Positions 1-6,837 of a stretch of DNA of 14,870 nt are shown here, in pieces. Where the stretch lies: NCBI GenBank assembly GCA_030431945.1, contig JAUIIF010000039.1, positions 1-14,870 on the forward strand, written 5' to 3'. The DNA is from Bacteroidia bacterium. Lineage in GTDB: Bacteria; Bacteroidota; Bacteroidia; Chitinophagales; Saprospiraceae. Both the position numbers and the translations under genes were made by a program. The notes under the pieces are model-generated. The model saw only the letters and a list, made by a program, of their open reading frames with translations. It searched no databases and was not told the DNA's origin. Each line of letters begins with the position of its first letter. The stretch's first letter is position 1.

Positions 1-139
1 CAGGTGCAGGGAAAGTCTGACTTTTCAGCGTGTTTACCCTCATTATCCCCTGATTATTTCGTTTTTTTTCCCATAAACAAAGAAGTTTGCTTACCGACAA
101 GAGCAAGCCGAACTTTTCTTTGGTTAGGAAAAATTGAGC
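1..139. other. AT-rich stretch with no supported gene
   Basis: This stretch is visibly richer in A and T than the rest of the window and lies downstream of the acyltransferase-like gene. It has an imperfect inverted repeat: CAAAGAA at 78-84 faces TTCTTTG at 116-122, and TTGCT at 87-91 faces AGCAA at 102-106. Such a structure could end minus-strand transcription, but the T-run expected after it is broken. The first seven bases, CAGGTGC, equal the end of the dispersed repeat described below read on the minus strand, so another copy may have been cut by the window edge; this cannot be decided here. Confidence 0.4.
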
Positions 140-796
140 TCAGGCTAAAAAAAGTTCAAAAATTTCTTCACTTTTTTTCAATAATTGCTGGATCCGCTGA
201 TAATAGCGTCCCAGGTCGCTCCCATCCACCAGGCCATGGTGGGCCTGTACGGCAAGCGGCAGGAGGGTTTTGCCCTCCCGCTTAAAGTACTTCCCCCAGG
301 TAATCCTTGGCGTGCTGTCGCCCGGGTGATAATGCATGGCGTGGGTGACGCTGGTAAAGCTGGCCCAGGGGAAGGCACTGAGGAAGAGGTAGTCATCGGC
401 TCCCGGCTCGTCGGCGAAGCTGGGTTGGTCACGCATCAGCTCCATCATCGCTTCAGCTGCCCGGTGAAAGGTGAGGGGATCAGGAGAATAGGGGACGGTA
501 CAAAAGCTGAAGGCCGAGGAGTTGGCAGTGGGTACGGCGAAGCTTGGCCGCAGGCTGTCGTGCTCCACGATATCTTCCCCCCGGATGCGCCAGCAGAAGG
601 GGCGTACCTCGATGGCCGTTCTGGTAATCAGGTAAACAATTGCGGGGGTGAAGCGCAGGGTGGGGGAGCGCCGAACGGTGGCCAGGAAGTCGGTAATGTC
701 CACTTCGGCAGTAATGCCGAAATGGGGTTGATCCATGCGGGTAAAGAACGCGAAGTGCTGCCGCCGGTGAGCGTCGGGGAAAGTGATTTTGCGCAT
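140..796 (-). CDS. Chloramphenicol acetyltransferase-fold acyltransferase-like protein
   Basis: The 218-residue protein has the length and landmarks of the CAT family, trimeric enzymes that move an acetyl group from acetyl-CoA to a hydroxyl. The active-site motif HHGLVDG is at residues 186-192 (H187 the expected catalytic base, D191 the structural aspartate). LFLSAFPWASFTSVTH at about 137-152 matches the family's conserved segment before the active site. The start at 796 was chosen because MRKITFPDAHRRQHFAFF is the normal CAT N-terminus; an in-frame ATG at 841 would add 15 unrelated residues. It stands alone upstream of nothing obvious, with pyrG ending 130 bp before it on the same strand. 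Family membership is well supported. The substrate is unknown: many environmental Bacteroidota carry such proteins, and drug resistance should not be assumed. Confidence 0.88.
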   Translation of the reverse strand: MRKITFPDAHRRQHFAFFTRMDQPHFGITAEVDITDFLATVRRSPTLRFTPAIVYLITRTAIEVRPFCWRIRGEDIVEHDSLRPSFAVPTANSSAFSFCTVPYSPDPLTFHRAAEAMMELMRDQPSFADEPGADDYLFLSAFPWASFTSVTHAMHYHPGDSTPRITWGKYFKREGKTLLPLAVQAHHGLVDGSDLGRYYQRIQQLLKKSEEIFELFLA

Positions 797-859
797 GGGG
801 CCTGTTGGTTTAGGAAACGAAGAACGTAGTGGGCAACGCACTGCCTGCCTGCCCGAATT

Positions 860-877
860 GCACCTGCGGCCGCGCCC
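860..877 (+). repeat. Dispersed 18-base repeat, copy 1
   Basis: GCACCTGCGGCCGCGCCC, an exact match to the family consensus GCACCTGCGNCCGCGCCC. It lies between pyrG and the acyltransferase-like gene. In this copy the first five bases (GCACC, 860-864) can pair with GGTGC at 878-882 around the internal palindrome GCGGCCGC. Confidence 0.7.
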
Positions 878-888
878 GGTGCGATATG

Positions 889-919
889 TGTACCTGGATC
901 ACGCTGGTTCGTAGGTACA
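889..919. other. Inverted repeat just after pyrG
   Basis: TGTACCT (889-895) and AGGTACA (913-919) are perfect 7-base inverted arms around a 17-base loop, eight bases beyond the pyrG stop codon. It could be a transcript-end structure for pyrG. There is no T-run after it on the minus strand, so a standard intrinsic terminator is not supported. Confidence 0.3.
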
Positions 920-926
920 GATGGCG

Positions 927-2543
927 CTATCTTTCTCCCTGTCGCTTGATGGCTGCAGCTACGAAGGACACGAACAGGGGGTGCGGGGCTTCCACCGTGC
1001 TTTTAAGTTCGGGGTGAAACTGGACGCCGATAAAATACGGGTGGTCCTTCAATTCAATGATTTCCACAAGACCGGTATCCGGATTAACTCCGGAGACGAC
1101 CATACCGGCAGCCTGCAGCCGGTCGAGGTAGGCATTGTTGAACTCATAGCGATGCCGGTGGCGTTCACTGATGGTCGTGGTGCCATAGGCCCGGGCCGCA
1201 ATGGATTTGGGGGTGAGTTCACAAGTGTAAGCACCGAGCCGCATGGTGCCTCCCATGTTCTTTATTTCTTTTTGTTCCTTCATTATGGCAATGACGGGCT
1301 CCTTGGTATCCTTATCCACTTCGGTGGAACTGGCCGCTTTTATACCCGCCATATTACGGCTGTATTCCACGACCGCACACTGCATGCCCAGGCAAATGCC
1401 AAAGAAAGGAATGTCGTTTTCCCGGATGTAGCGGATGGCCGCAATCTTGCCTTCAATACCCCGCTCCCCGAAACCGGGAGCAACCAGTACCCCGTCAAAT
1501 TGCTTCAAGTAGCGATCAAGTTCGATTTTTGTCCCTTCCAGTTGCTCGGAATGCACGGGAACAACCTTGACCTTGCACTCATTTATGGCTCCGGCATGAA
1601 TGAAGGCTTCGTAAATCGATTTGTAGGCATCCTGCAATTCGTTGTACTTACCCACCAGGCCAATGGTTACCTGACCCGTAGAGTTTTTAAGTTTTCCCAG
1701 GAAGTTTTTCCAGCGGCGGAGGTCGGGGGCTTTACGTTCCTGCAGGCGCAATTTGCTCATTACCTGGGCATCGAGCCCTTCTTTAAGCATGAGCAAGGGA
1801 ACGTCGTAAATGGTTTCCGCATCAATAGCCTCGATGATGCAGGCTTTCTCCACGTTGCAGAACAGGGCCAGTTTCCGGCGGATACTATCGTCAATCTGGT
1901 GCTCCGTCCGCACCACCAGAATGTCTGGTTGAATACCGGCTTTAAGCAATTCCTTGACGCTGTGCTGGGTAGGCTTCGTCTTTAATTCCTTGGCCGCAGC
2001 GAGGTAAGGAATCAGCGTCAGGTGAATGGCCACACAGTTGTCCCGGCCCAGTTCCCACCGCAATTGTCTGAGGCTTTCTACGTAGGGTAAGGACTCGATA
2101 TCTCCTACCGTACCCCCTAATTCGGTGATGACGATGTCGTATTCGCCCGTCTGGCCGAGGAGTTGAATCCGGTGTTTGATCTCGTCGGTAATGTGCGGGA
2201 TTACCTGCACGGTTTTTCCGAGATAATCCCCCCGACGTTCTTTATCGATGACGGTCTGGTAGATCCTGCCGGTAGTAACATTATTAGCCTGGCTGGTTGG
2301 GGTGTTCAGAAATCGCTCATAATGCCCCAGGTCAAGGTCCGTTTCGGCTCCGTCATCCGTCACATAACACTCGCCGTGCTCGTAGGGATTCAACGTGCCG
2401 GGGTCGACATTCAGGTAAGGATCAAATTTCTGGATGGTAACGGAGAGGCCGCGGGCCTGTAGCAACTTAGCCAAAGAGGCCGCAATGATGCCTTTACCGA
2501 GGGAAGAAGTTACCCCGCCCGTAACGAAAATATACTTGCTCAT
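927..2543 (-). CDS. pyrG: CTP synthase
   Basis: CTP synthase makes CTP from UTP, ATP and glutamine, the last step of pyrimidine nucleotide synthesis, in the cytoplasm. The 538-residue product is close to the usual 530-550. The N-terminal amidoligase domain opens with MSKYIFVTGGVTSSLGKG (ATP-binding loop, residues 13-18) and has ELGGTVGDIES at 141-151. The C-terminal class I glutamine amidotransferase domain has the nucleophile C384 in FFGICLGMQ and the partners H510 and E512 in GVQFHPEL. The start at 2543 is the ATG of MSKYIF; an in-frame TTG three codons upstream is less likely. A good Bacteroidota -7 element lies about 20 bases upstream, so it probably has its own promoter, divergent from the protease gene. 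Intact and unremarkable. Confidence 0.98.
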   Translation of the reverse strand: MSKYIFVTGGVTSSLGKGIIAASLAKLLQARGLSVTIQKFDPYLNVDPGTLNPYEHGECYVTDDGAETDLDLGHYERFLNTPTSQANNVTTGRIYQTVIDKERRGDYLGKTVQVIPHITDEIKHRIQLLGQTGEYDIVITELGGTVGDIESLPYVESLRQLRWELGRDNCVAIHLTLIPYLAAAKELKTKPTQHSVKELLKAGIQPDILVVRTEHQIDDSIRRKLALFCNVEKACIIEAIDAETIYDVPLLMLKEGLDAQVMSKLRLQERKAPDLRRWKNFLGKLKNSTGQVTIGLVGKYNELQDAYKSIYEAFIHAGAINECKVKVVPVHSEQLEGTKIELDRYLKQFDGVLVAPGFGERGIEGKIAAIRYIRENDIPFFGICLGMQCAVVEYSRNMAGIKAASSTEVDKDTKEPVIAIMKEQKEIKNMGGTMRLGAYTCELTPKSIAARAYGTTTISERHRHRYEFNNAYLDRLQAAGMVVSGVNPDTGLVEIIELKDHPYFIGVQFHPELKSTVEAPHPLFVSFVAAAIKRQGER

Positions 2544-2562
2544 GTAGTTCAATTACGGGACA

Positions 2563-2570
2563 CAAAGGTA
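2563..2570 (-). promoter_or_regulatory. Candidate pyrG promoter, -7 element
   Basis: On the minus strand the bases read TACCTTTG, a full match to the Bacteroidota -7 consensus TAnnTTTG. TTAG, a 3-of-4 match to the -33 element TTTG, lies 19 bases upstream (2590-2593). Nineteen bases separate the element from the pyrG ATG, giving a short leader. Confidence 0.55.
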
Positions 2571-2715
2571 AGCGATATATCCGTTCAGCCTAATGTTTCG
2601 CCGTGCATTTTGAGATTATTGTCAGCCCGGCAAAATCCCTTACCCGGGCTACTGATTTCTCTCTTTCACAAAAAAAATGATTGCCCTGACAACTTCGATT
2701 TGTTAAAGGACGTTT

Positions 2716-2733
2716 TCAATGTTAACTCAATGT
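2716..2733 (+). promoter_or_regulatory. Tandem TCAATGT heptamers, candidate activator site
   Basis: TCAATGT occurs at 2716-2722 and exactly again at 2727-2733, separated by four bases, an 11-bp period. Direct heptamers with a 4-base spacer are the classic layout of binding sites for OmpR/PhoB-type response regulators. A third TCAATGT lies at 2769-2775, 42 bp after the second, overlapping the start codon of the protease gene. The first pair is where a -33 element would be expected for the candidate -7 box at 2745. The arrangement is seen directly; the regulator is inference. Confidence 0.4.
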
Positions 2734-2744
2734 AAATTAAGTGT

Positions 2745-2752
2745 TACCTTGG
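2745..2752 (+). promoter_or_regulatory. Candidate protease-gene promoter, -7 element
   Basis: TACCTTGG matches the Bacteroidota -7 consensus TAnnTTTG except at one base and lies 19 bases before the ATG of the aspartyl protease gene. No good TTTG -33 element stands 19 bases upstream (TTAA at 2722-2725), which would suit a promoter that depends on an activator. Confidence 0.35.
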
Positions 2753-2771
2753 CATTTGGTAAAGAAGTTCA

Positions 2772-3722
2772 ATGTTAATAAAACGTTCGAAAAAGGCGGC
2801 GCAAAAGTACTACCGGGGGGTGGGGGTCCTGTTTTTGGTACTGTGGTCTTTTTTGGCCTGGTCGCAGGATGAGGTGTCTTTTTTACGGGCTGAATCATTT
2901 GCTGCGGCCCCAACGGCGACTTTCTCCGCCAGGTCAGCCCAGTCCTTTACTTTTCAGCGCAACCTTATCTTCTTTCCCGCCAAAGTAAACGGGAAGGATG
3001 GCAACTTTATCCTGGATACCGGGGCACCAACCTTACTGCTCAACAGCCGTGGCAAAACGGCCGAGCATCAGGGAGGGCAGCTGGGCATCGCCGCAGGCGG
3101 GGCGGTAAAAGTGGCCAACCAGCAGGTTACCTCATTTGAAATGGGCGGGGTTAAAATCGGCAAACGATGGGCCCTTTCGTTAGACCTGCGCGCCATGGAG
3201 CAGCGCACGGGCCAGCAGATTGACGGGTACGTCGGCCATGATTTACTGCGGGGCAGCGAGCTGCGGATTGATTTTCCGAACCGTACTTTTCAGCTGCTCC
3301 ATCCGGAACGGAAGCCACTGGCAAACGGTGCCTCACCGCGGGCGGTATTCAAATTTCAGTACGTTGATCATCTTCCGGTAATTACCCTGAAAGTCGGTAA
3401 GCATAAACTCCGTTTTGCCATTGATACCGGAGCGGGCGTTAACCTGTTGGATGAGCGTTTTCTCGATCTGGCAGTTGCTACCGGTCAGCAAATGAACATT
3501 CAGGGGTTGGATGGCGGTAATAAGGATTGTCCGGTCGTTACCCTGAACAAGCTGGATGAATTGGCTGGTCTCGGTATCCAGGAAGTGGATTTCGTAGGTA
3601 TGAACCTTGATCACTTGCAGGAGCCCGGTGCACAGCCGCTGGCGGGGATTATCGGGTCGGCCAGTCTCAAGGAATTTCTGGTAGGGATAAATTATCGCCA
3701 CCAGAGAATATATTTTTGGTAA
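2772..3722 (+). CDS. Exported retropepsin-like aspartyl protease with two lobes
   Basis: The 316-residue protein begins with a basic stretch and a hydrophobic segment (about 17-30) ending in AWSQ, a likely signal peptide or membrane anchor, so the rest should lie outside the cytoplasm. Two similar lobes follow. The first has LDTGAPTLLL at 81-90 and GYVGHDLLRG at about 152-161; the second has IDTGAGVNLL at 217-226 and AGIIGSASL at 291-299. The paired DTG triads (D82, D218) with a downstream hydrophobic-hydrophobic-Gly turn are the signature of pepsin/retropepsin aspartyl proteases, so one chain can supply both catalytic aspartates. It lacks the PDZ domain many Bacteroidota relatives carry. The substrate is unknown. 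A small unknown gene follows after 28 bp and may be cotranscribed. The start is the only ATG placed before the signal sequence. Confidence 0.85.
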   Translation: MLIKRSKKAAQKYYRGVGVLFLVLWSFLAWSQDEVSFLRAESFAAAPTATFSARSAQSFTFQRNLIFFPAKVNGKDGNFILDTGAPTLLLNSRGKTAEHQGGQLGIAAGGAVKVANQQVTSFEMGGVKIGKRWALSLDLRAMEQRTGQQIDGYVGHDLLRGSELRIDFPNRTFQLLHPERKPLANGASPRAVFKFQYVDHLPVITLKVGKHKLRFAIDTGAGVNLLDERFLDLAVATGQQMNIQGLDGGNKDCPVVTLNKLDELAGLGIQEVDFVGMNLDHLQEPGAQPLAGIIGSASLKEFLVGINYRHQRIYFW

Positions 3723-3750
3723 TTTCAGCTCAACTCAGTAATCAATAGCC

Positions 3751-3984
3751 ATGGATTTCAGTCAATTTCCCGAGCGCGTACGTGCCCATGTTTTGTCCGG
3801 CATTGTCCGGAACAGCCGCCGTGGCATCGCCATTCGCTTCGGAAAAATTCAGGATGGGGTATTACCGCTGAGTATTCGGCAGGAGAAAGTGTCTTCTCCG
3901 GCGCTGGCTCCGGGGGAACTGGAGCTGCTGGCCCGGAGGACCTTTGCTAACCTGCCCTACGATTTGCGGATTAACGTCAGTTAG
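3751..3984 (+). CDS. Small hypothetical protein, 77 residues
   Basis: I do not recognise this protein. It starts at an ATG 28 bp after the protease stop codon on the same strand and encodes a soluble, mildly basic product without a signal peptide, membrane segment or cysteine. The sequence alternates hydrophobic and charged residues (for example GIAIRFGKIQDGVLPLSIRQ at about 25-44), as in a small folded beta/alpha domain. Size, position and composition favour a real gene, probably cotranscribed with the protease gene, but there is no family match I can name. Confidence 0.6.
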   Translation: MDFSQFPERVRAHVLSGIVRNSRRGIAIRFGKIQDGVLPLSIRQEKVSSPALAPGELELLARRTFANLPYDLRINVS

Positions 3985-4000
3985 TATCCCCTGGCCTTAT

Positions 4001-4030
4001 CCTGACTCAAAGTGGTTTAGGTATCCCAGC
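4001..4030 (-). repeat. 29-base intergenic repeat, copy A
   Basis: Read on the minus strand, this begins at the last base of the M23 stop codon and contains CTAAACCACTTTGAGTCAGG. The same 20 bases with one change occur at 8195-8214 on the plus strand. Allowing one gap, the similarity extends through GC(T/A)GGG(A)TA(C/G) just before it. Both copies are downstream of a gene and oriented with it. Confidence 0.55.
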
Positions 4031-4620
4031 TATTTAGCCGCTGCCAGAAATAAGGGCAAGGGGTCGATAGCCTCCTTCTTTTTACCCAGGAGCACTTCAA
4101 AGTGAAGGTGTGGCGTGGTCCCTTTGGCATTCCCCGTGTCGCCCACCGTTCCGAGAACATCACCTGCTTCTACGGCCGCAAATTCTTCTACTTCCCAGGA
4201 ATCCAGGTGAGCGTAGTAATACAGGCGGCCTCTTCCGTCCCGCAGGTAAACCTGTTTTCCGCCTGAGCCTCCTTCACGTACCCGTTCGATAAAGCCGTCA
4301 GTGGTGGCTACCACCTGCGTCCCACGGGGTGCTTTTATGTCAATGCCCTTGTGCTTTCTGCTGCTGCCCCGTTTATCGCCAAAAACGGAGATAACGTGCT
4401 GTGGGCCATGACCGGCTACCGGAAAGGTAAACCTGCCCTCAACGGCGTTGGTTACCGGCCGTAGCGGACGGTCGGGCAGCGGAGTTACGGCCACCTCTGA
4501 AGCCGGCAAATCAACTTGTGAGGCCGTGGTCGTCGGCCCTTCCTCCGCGTTTTGCCGTACGCGCAGCGTAACCAGGCCACCAATGACCAGTAACTCCAGG
4601 ATCAGGACTTTGTAGAACAT
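4030..4620 (-). CDS. Membrane-anchored M23 family peptidase (peptidoglycan endopeptidase)
   Basis: M23 enzymes are zinc peptidases that cut peptide bridges of peptidoglycan. The 196-residue protein has an N-terminal hydrophobic segment (about 4-20) that should anchor it in the inner membrane, a linker to about residue 60, then one compact LytM-type domain. Zinc-binding motifs are complete: HKGID (H90, D94) and HLHFEV (H171, H173), with the extra histidine YYAH at H138. The sequence GRFTFPVAG at 62-70 starts the domain in the usual way. There is no LysM or coiled-coil region, so this is a minimal anchored version. All catalytic residues are present, which suggests an active enzyme rather than an EnvC-like activator. 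It stands alone on the minus strand, converging with the small ORF to its left. Confidence 0.92.
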   Translation of the reverse strand: MFYKVLILELLVIGGLVTLRVRQNAEEGPTTTASQVDLPASEVAVTPLPDRPLRPVTNAVEGRFTFPVAGHGPQHVISVFGDKRGSSRKHKGIDIKAPRGTQVVATTDGFIERVREGGSGGKQVYLRDGRGRLYYYAHLDSWEVEEFAAVEAGDVLGTVGDTGNAKGTTPHLHFEVLLGKKKEAIDPLPLFLAAAK

Positions 4621-4782
4621 GGTACTTTACTTACTCGGTCGGGAAACTGATTTCAACCGGTAAATGTTGCCTTCCAAAATCTTAGCAAATGTTTAAATAC
4701 AGTATTTTAAGCCAGTAAGACCGGCTAATATGCTGCCGTTGAGGCTGGTCTGACCGTCTGGCTCTCAGCCTGCGCCTGCTTG

Positions 4783-4802
4783 GTAAACCCTGTGGGGTTT
4801 AC
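4783..4802. other. Perfect hairpin after the T9SS-cargo gene
   Basis: GTAAACCC (4783-4790) and GGGTTTAC (4795-4802) are perfect 8-base arms around a 4-base loop, 58 bases past the stop codon of the secreted-protein gene. The symmetry and location suggest a transcript-end or mRNA-stabilising hairpin. No T-run follows on either strand, so it is not a textbook rho-independent terminator. Confidence 0.4.
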
Positions 4803-4860
4803 GCCTTATGGTTCAAGTTCTTTGGTGGCAGTTGGTGCAAAACTGACTTCCGGCAGGTCC

Positions 4861-6354
4861 TTATTGCTTTACCACCCGGCGGGTCACTTCGGTGCCGTTC
4901 GCCTTTATTTTCAGCAGGTAGACGCCAGGAGCCAGGTCGCCCAGTTCTACCCGTCTTGCGTTACCCGGGTGCTGCTGCAACCGCCGGCCGTTAAGGTCAA
5001 ATACTTCAATACCGGAGAGCTGGGGGAGGTCTCCGTGCAGGGTAAGTGGGCCAGCGGTAAACGGATTTGGTGAGATGCGCAGTGCTGCCGCCCAGGCGGG
5101 CTCCCGTACGCTTACGCTGCCCGCTACCATAATCTCCGCAGTGGTACGCTGCAGGGGGGCGCTGCTGCCGTCAGAACGTAAAAAGGCATTGGGTATCACC
5201 TCCAGGCTCAGGGAGTAACTTTCGTTGTCGCTGCGTGCCCGTGGCGTGTAACTGATCCGGACGAGCTCGCCACCCGGAAGGGTGGTGTTTACCTGGTCCT
5301 TGCGGCTCAGCGCAATTTCTACGCGCCCCTCCGTAAGCGGGCTGATTTTGGTAATTGCAAGCAAGTCATCCCCCAGGTAAGCATTGGAAAAGGAGGCTGT
5401 CAGGCTATTGACATCCACTTGTTCCGGGTCAAACTCCAGCGCAAAGGCCAGACTGTAGCCAACTGCGTCGGGGGTATTGCCGTCGCCAAGTTCAATGGTG
5501 AGCTCAGCGGGCTGTCCTGCATCTACGGAAACGGGGCTGTTTATGGTCAGGGAAGGACCGGCGCTGTCGGATACATCCGGCGCTTCGGAGTAGGTCGTTC
5601 CCGGCAGTGTCTGGGCGTAGTAGGTGTTTACCAGGGCCAGGTCTGCAGTCTCGATCTGGCCGTTGCCGTCGGCATCCGCGTTGGCGTAGTCCAGTCCGCC
5701 CGGGAAAGTAAGGTTCCACCGGGGAGCAAGCTGCTGCAGGAAGTTGGTGGCAGAGGTTGGTCTGGCCGGTCCACTCAGCCCGTAAGTCAGGCCAATGTTC
5801 AGTAAGTCCCGGTGGTCGACCTGGCCATCCGCATTCGTATCGCCGGGAAGGACGGTGGTGGCGACGTTTGCGCCGTAGGTCAGGCTTCCCTGAATGGTGT
5901 CAAAGGGAAAGGCGGTGATGGTTCCTTCCTGAGCAAATTCAGGAGCGAAGAAGCCCTGCCACGTCAACTTGGTAAACCCTTCGGCCTGCTTGCCCAAGAA
6001 GCATATCTCGAACAGGGGAGTGCCGGGAGCAACGGAAAAAGCCATCAGGTCGGAGGAAATGGTGGCAATTCCGAAGTTGTCGGGATCTTCGGTTCTGGTA
6101 GACATCGCATCCAGTTCCAGCGGGTTATCCCCGAAGCGTGCTTCGACGAATTCTACGGCCATTGTATCCCAGCCAATGGAAAAAGAGGCGGAAATGATCT
6201 GGGGGAAACTGTCCGCAACAACGGGTACACACATCACTTCCGTGCCACCGAGGCCGACGGCATCGGGCAGGGAAAGCTGCACCTTGGTTTGTGCGGAAAG
6301 CGGGGAAAGGATGCCGCAGAATAGCAGCAGCAGTAAGGGAAGACGTAAAAACAT
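4861..6354 (-). CDS. Secreted T9SS cargo protein with cohesin-like and dockerin-like modules
   Basis: The 497-residue protein has a signal peptide (residues 1-21, cut near LSAQ). A cohesin-like beta-sandwich (about 25-160) follows. Next is a dockerin-like region (about 170-247) with two calcium-loop motifs: DTNADGQVDHRD at 172-183 and DADGNGQIETAD at 227-238, separated by about 43 residues instead of the usual 10-20. A second cohesin-like sandwich (about 266-412) and a type IX secretion type A sorting domain (about 425-497, LRISPNPF start, GVYLLKI near the end) complete it. The family knowledge predicts export by Sec, then passage through the outer membrane by T9SS and attachment or release at the surface. 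No enzyme domain is visible, so a scaffold, adhesion or polysaccharide-binding role is inference. The T9SS machinery is not in this window. Confidence 0.88.
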   Translation of the reverse strand: MFLRLPLLLLLFCGILSPLSAQTKVQLSLPDAVGLGGTEVMCVPVVADSFPQIISASFSIGWDTMAVEFVEARFGDNPLELDAMSTRTEDPDNFGIATISSDLMAFSVAPGTPLFEICFLGKQAEGFTKLTWQGFFAPEFAQEGTITAFPFDTIQGSLTYGANVATTVLPGDTNADGQVDHRDLLNIGLTYGLSGPARPTSATNFLQQLAPRWNLTFPGGLDYANADADGNGQIETADLALVNTYYAQTLPGTTYSEAPDVSDSAGPSLTINSPVSVDAGQPAELTIELGDGNTPDAVGYSLAFALEFDPEQVDVNSLTASFSNAYLGDDLLAITKISPLTEGRVEIALSRKDQVNTTLPGGELVRISYTPRARSDNESYSLSLEVIPNAFLRSDGSSAPLQRTTAEIMVAGSVSVREPAWAAALRISPNPFTAGPLTLHGDLPQLSGIEVFDLNGRRLQQHPGNARRVELGDLAPGVYLLKIKANGTEVTRRVVKQ

Positions 6355-6714
6355 GTGTTGTTCAATTTGGGATGTGAAACACGGAAACTTAAATCACGCA
6401 AACTCAGGAATGCCTCCCGGTGATTCGGGAGTAAGACGAGCGGAAGGGCAAAGACGTCACTTAGCAGCAGTAAAGTAAGTTGCCCTTGCTCCTGAAACAG
6501 TGGTAAAGATACGCTGTGCGAGGGTAAGCACCCGTTCGCTGGCCGGCCAAATGTGCCTGCGGTATGCACGTAAATTCCCTAATCAGTAATCAGTTTGCTA
6601 GGGGCTGCCTTCCTTTGCCCGGCGGGTTTACACCCTCGTCTTCGTTGGGGAAATTGCCGGCCACTGCCGCCCAAGACGTGGGGACGCGCTGATTAGCCAG
6701 GCCAGGCGACCAAC

Positions 6715-6740
6715 CACGGGGCTGTCCCCCCCGTGCTTTT
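6715..6740 (+). terminator. Terminator-like hairpin upstream of proline dehydrogenase
   Basis: CACGGGG (6715-6721) pairs perfectly with CCCCGTG (6729-6735) around a 7-base loop, followed by CTTTT and, after five more bases, six T residues (6746-6751). On the plus strand this has the form of an intrinsic terminator, yet no plus-strand gene ends nearby and the next gene starts about 100 bases later. A role in a long leader of the downstream gene is possible. Confidence 0.35.
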
Positions 6741-6751
6741 CAGCGTTTTTT

Positions 6752-6769
6752 GCACCTGCGTCCGCGCCC
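6752..6769 (+). repeat. Dispersed 18-base repeat, copy 2
   Basis: GCACCTGCGTCCGCGCCC, matching the family consensus with T at the variable tenth base. It begins directly after a run of six T residues that follows the terminator-like hairpin, 68 bases before the proline dehydrogenase ATG. Confidence 0.7.
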
Positions 6770-6837
6770 TTTTCCTGAATCACTATACCAATCCAATCGA
6801 TAGCACGATATTTACGCCCCCTAACCAAGTACACAAT

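Larger units (their letters stand above)
6355..6837. other. 483-bp intergenic region before proline dehydrogenase
   Basis: No convincing gene is present; short open frames here have non-coding composition. The region holds a small hairpin (CTCCCG 6414-6419 with CGGGAG 6426-6431), a near-match to the -7 promoter element (TTCCTTTG, 6610-6617), a terminator-like hairpin at 6715-6740 and a copy of the dispersed 18-base repeat at 6752-6769. Both flanking genes are transcribed away from it, so it must hold two promoters, but I see no full consensus for either. Confidence 0.6.

Noticed and set aside
1..7. A sixth copy of the dispersed repeat cut by the window edge
   Set aside because: Only seven matching bases (CAGGTGC) are visible, too few to claim.
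78..122. A terminator for the acyltransferase-like gene
   Set aside because: The inverted repeat is imperfect, with unequal arms and a broken T-run, so it is only mentioned under the 1-139 entry.
140..796. A chloramphenicol resistance gene
   Set aside because: Only the fold and active site are supported; nothing in sequence or context shows the drug as substrate.
921..1985. A 354-codon open frame on the plus strand
   Set aside because: It is wholly antisense to pyrG, whose product is a near-perfect family match. The predicted protein has no recognisable domain; long antisense frames are common in GC-rich genes.
4308..4324. Additional repeat copies in coding DNA (CACCTGCGTCC in the M23 gene, GCACCTGCGGCC at 7282-7293)
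   Set aside because: They match only the first 11-12 bases and lose the CCGCGCC end; coding bias explains them.
6628..6834. A 68-codon minus-strand open frame in the 483-bp gap
   Set aside because: Its composition looks random, it overlaps the terminator-like hairpin and the repeat, and no start signal precedes it.
6733..6837. A 35-residue N-terminal extension of proline dehydrogenase
   Set aside because: It would be encoded by the hairpin arm, T-runs and dispersed repeat. The ATG at 6838 gives the normal N-terminus.
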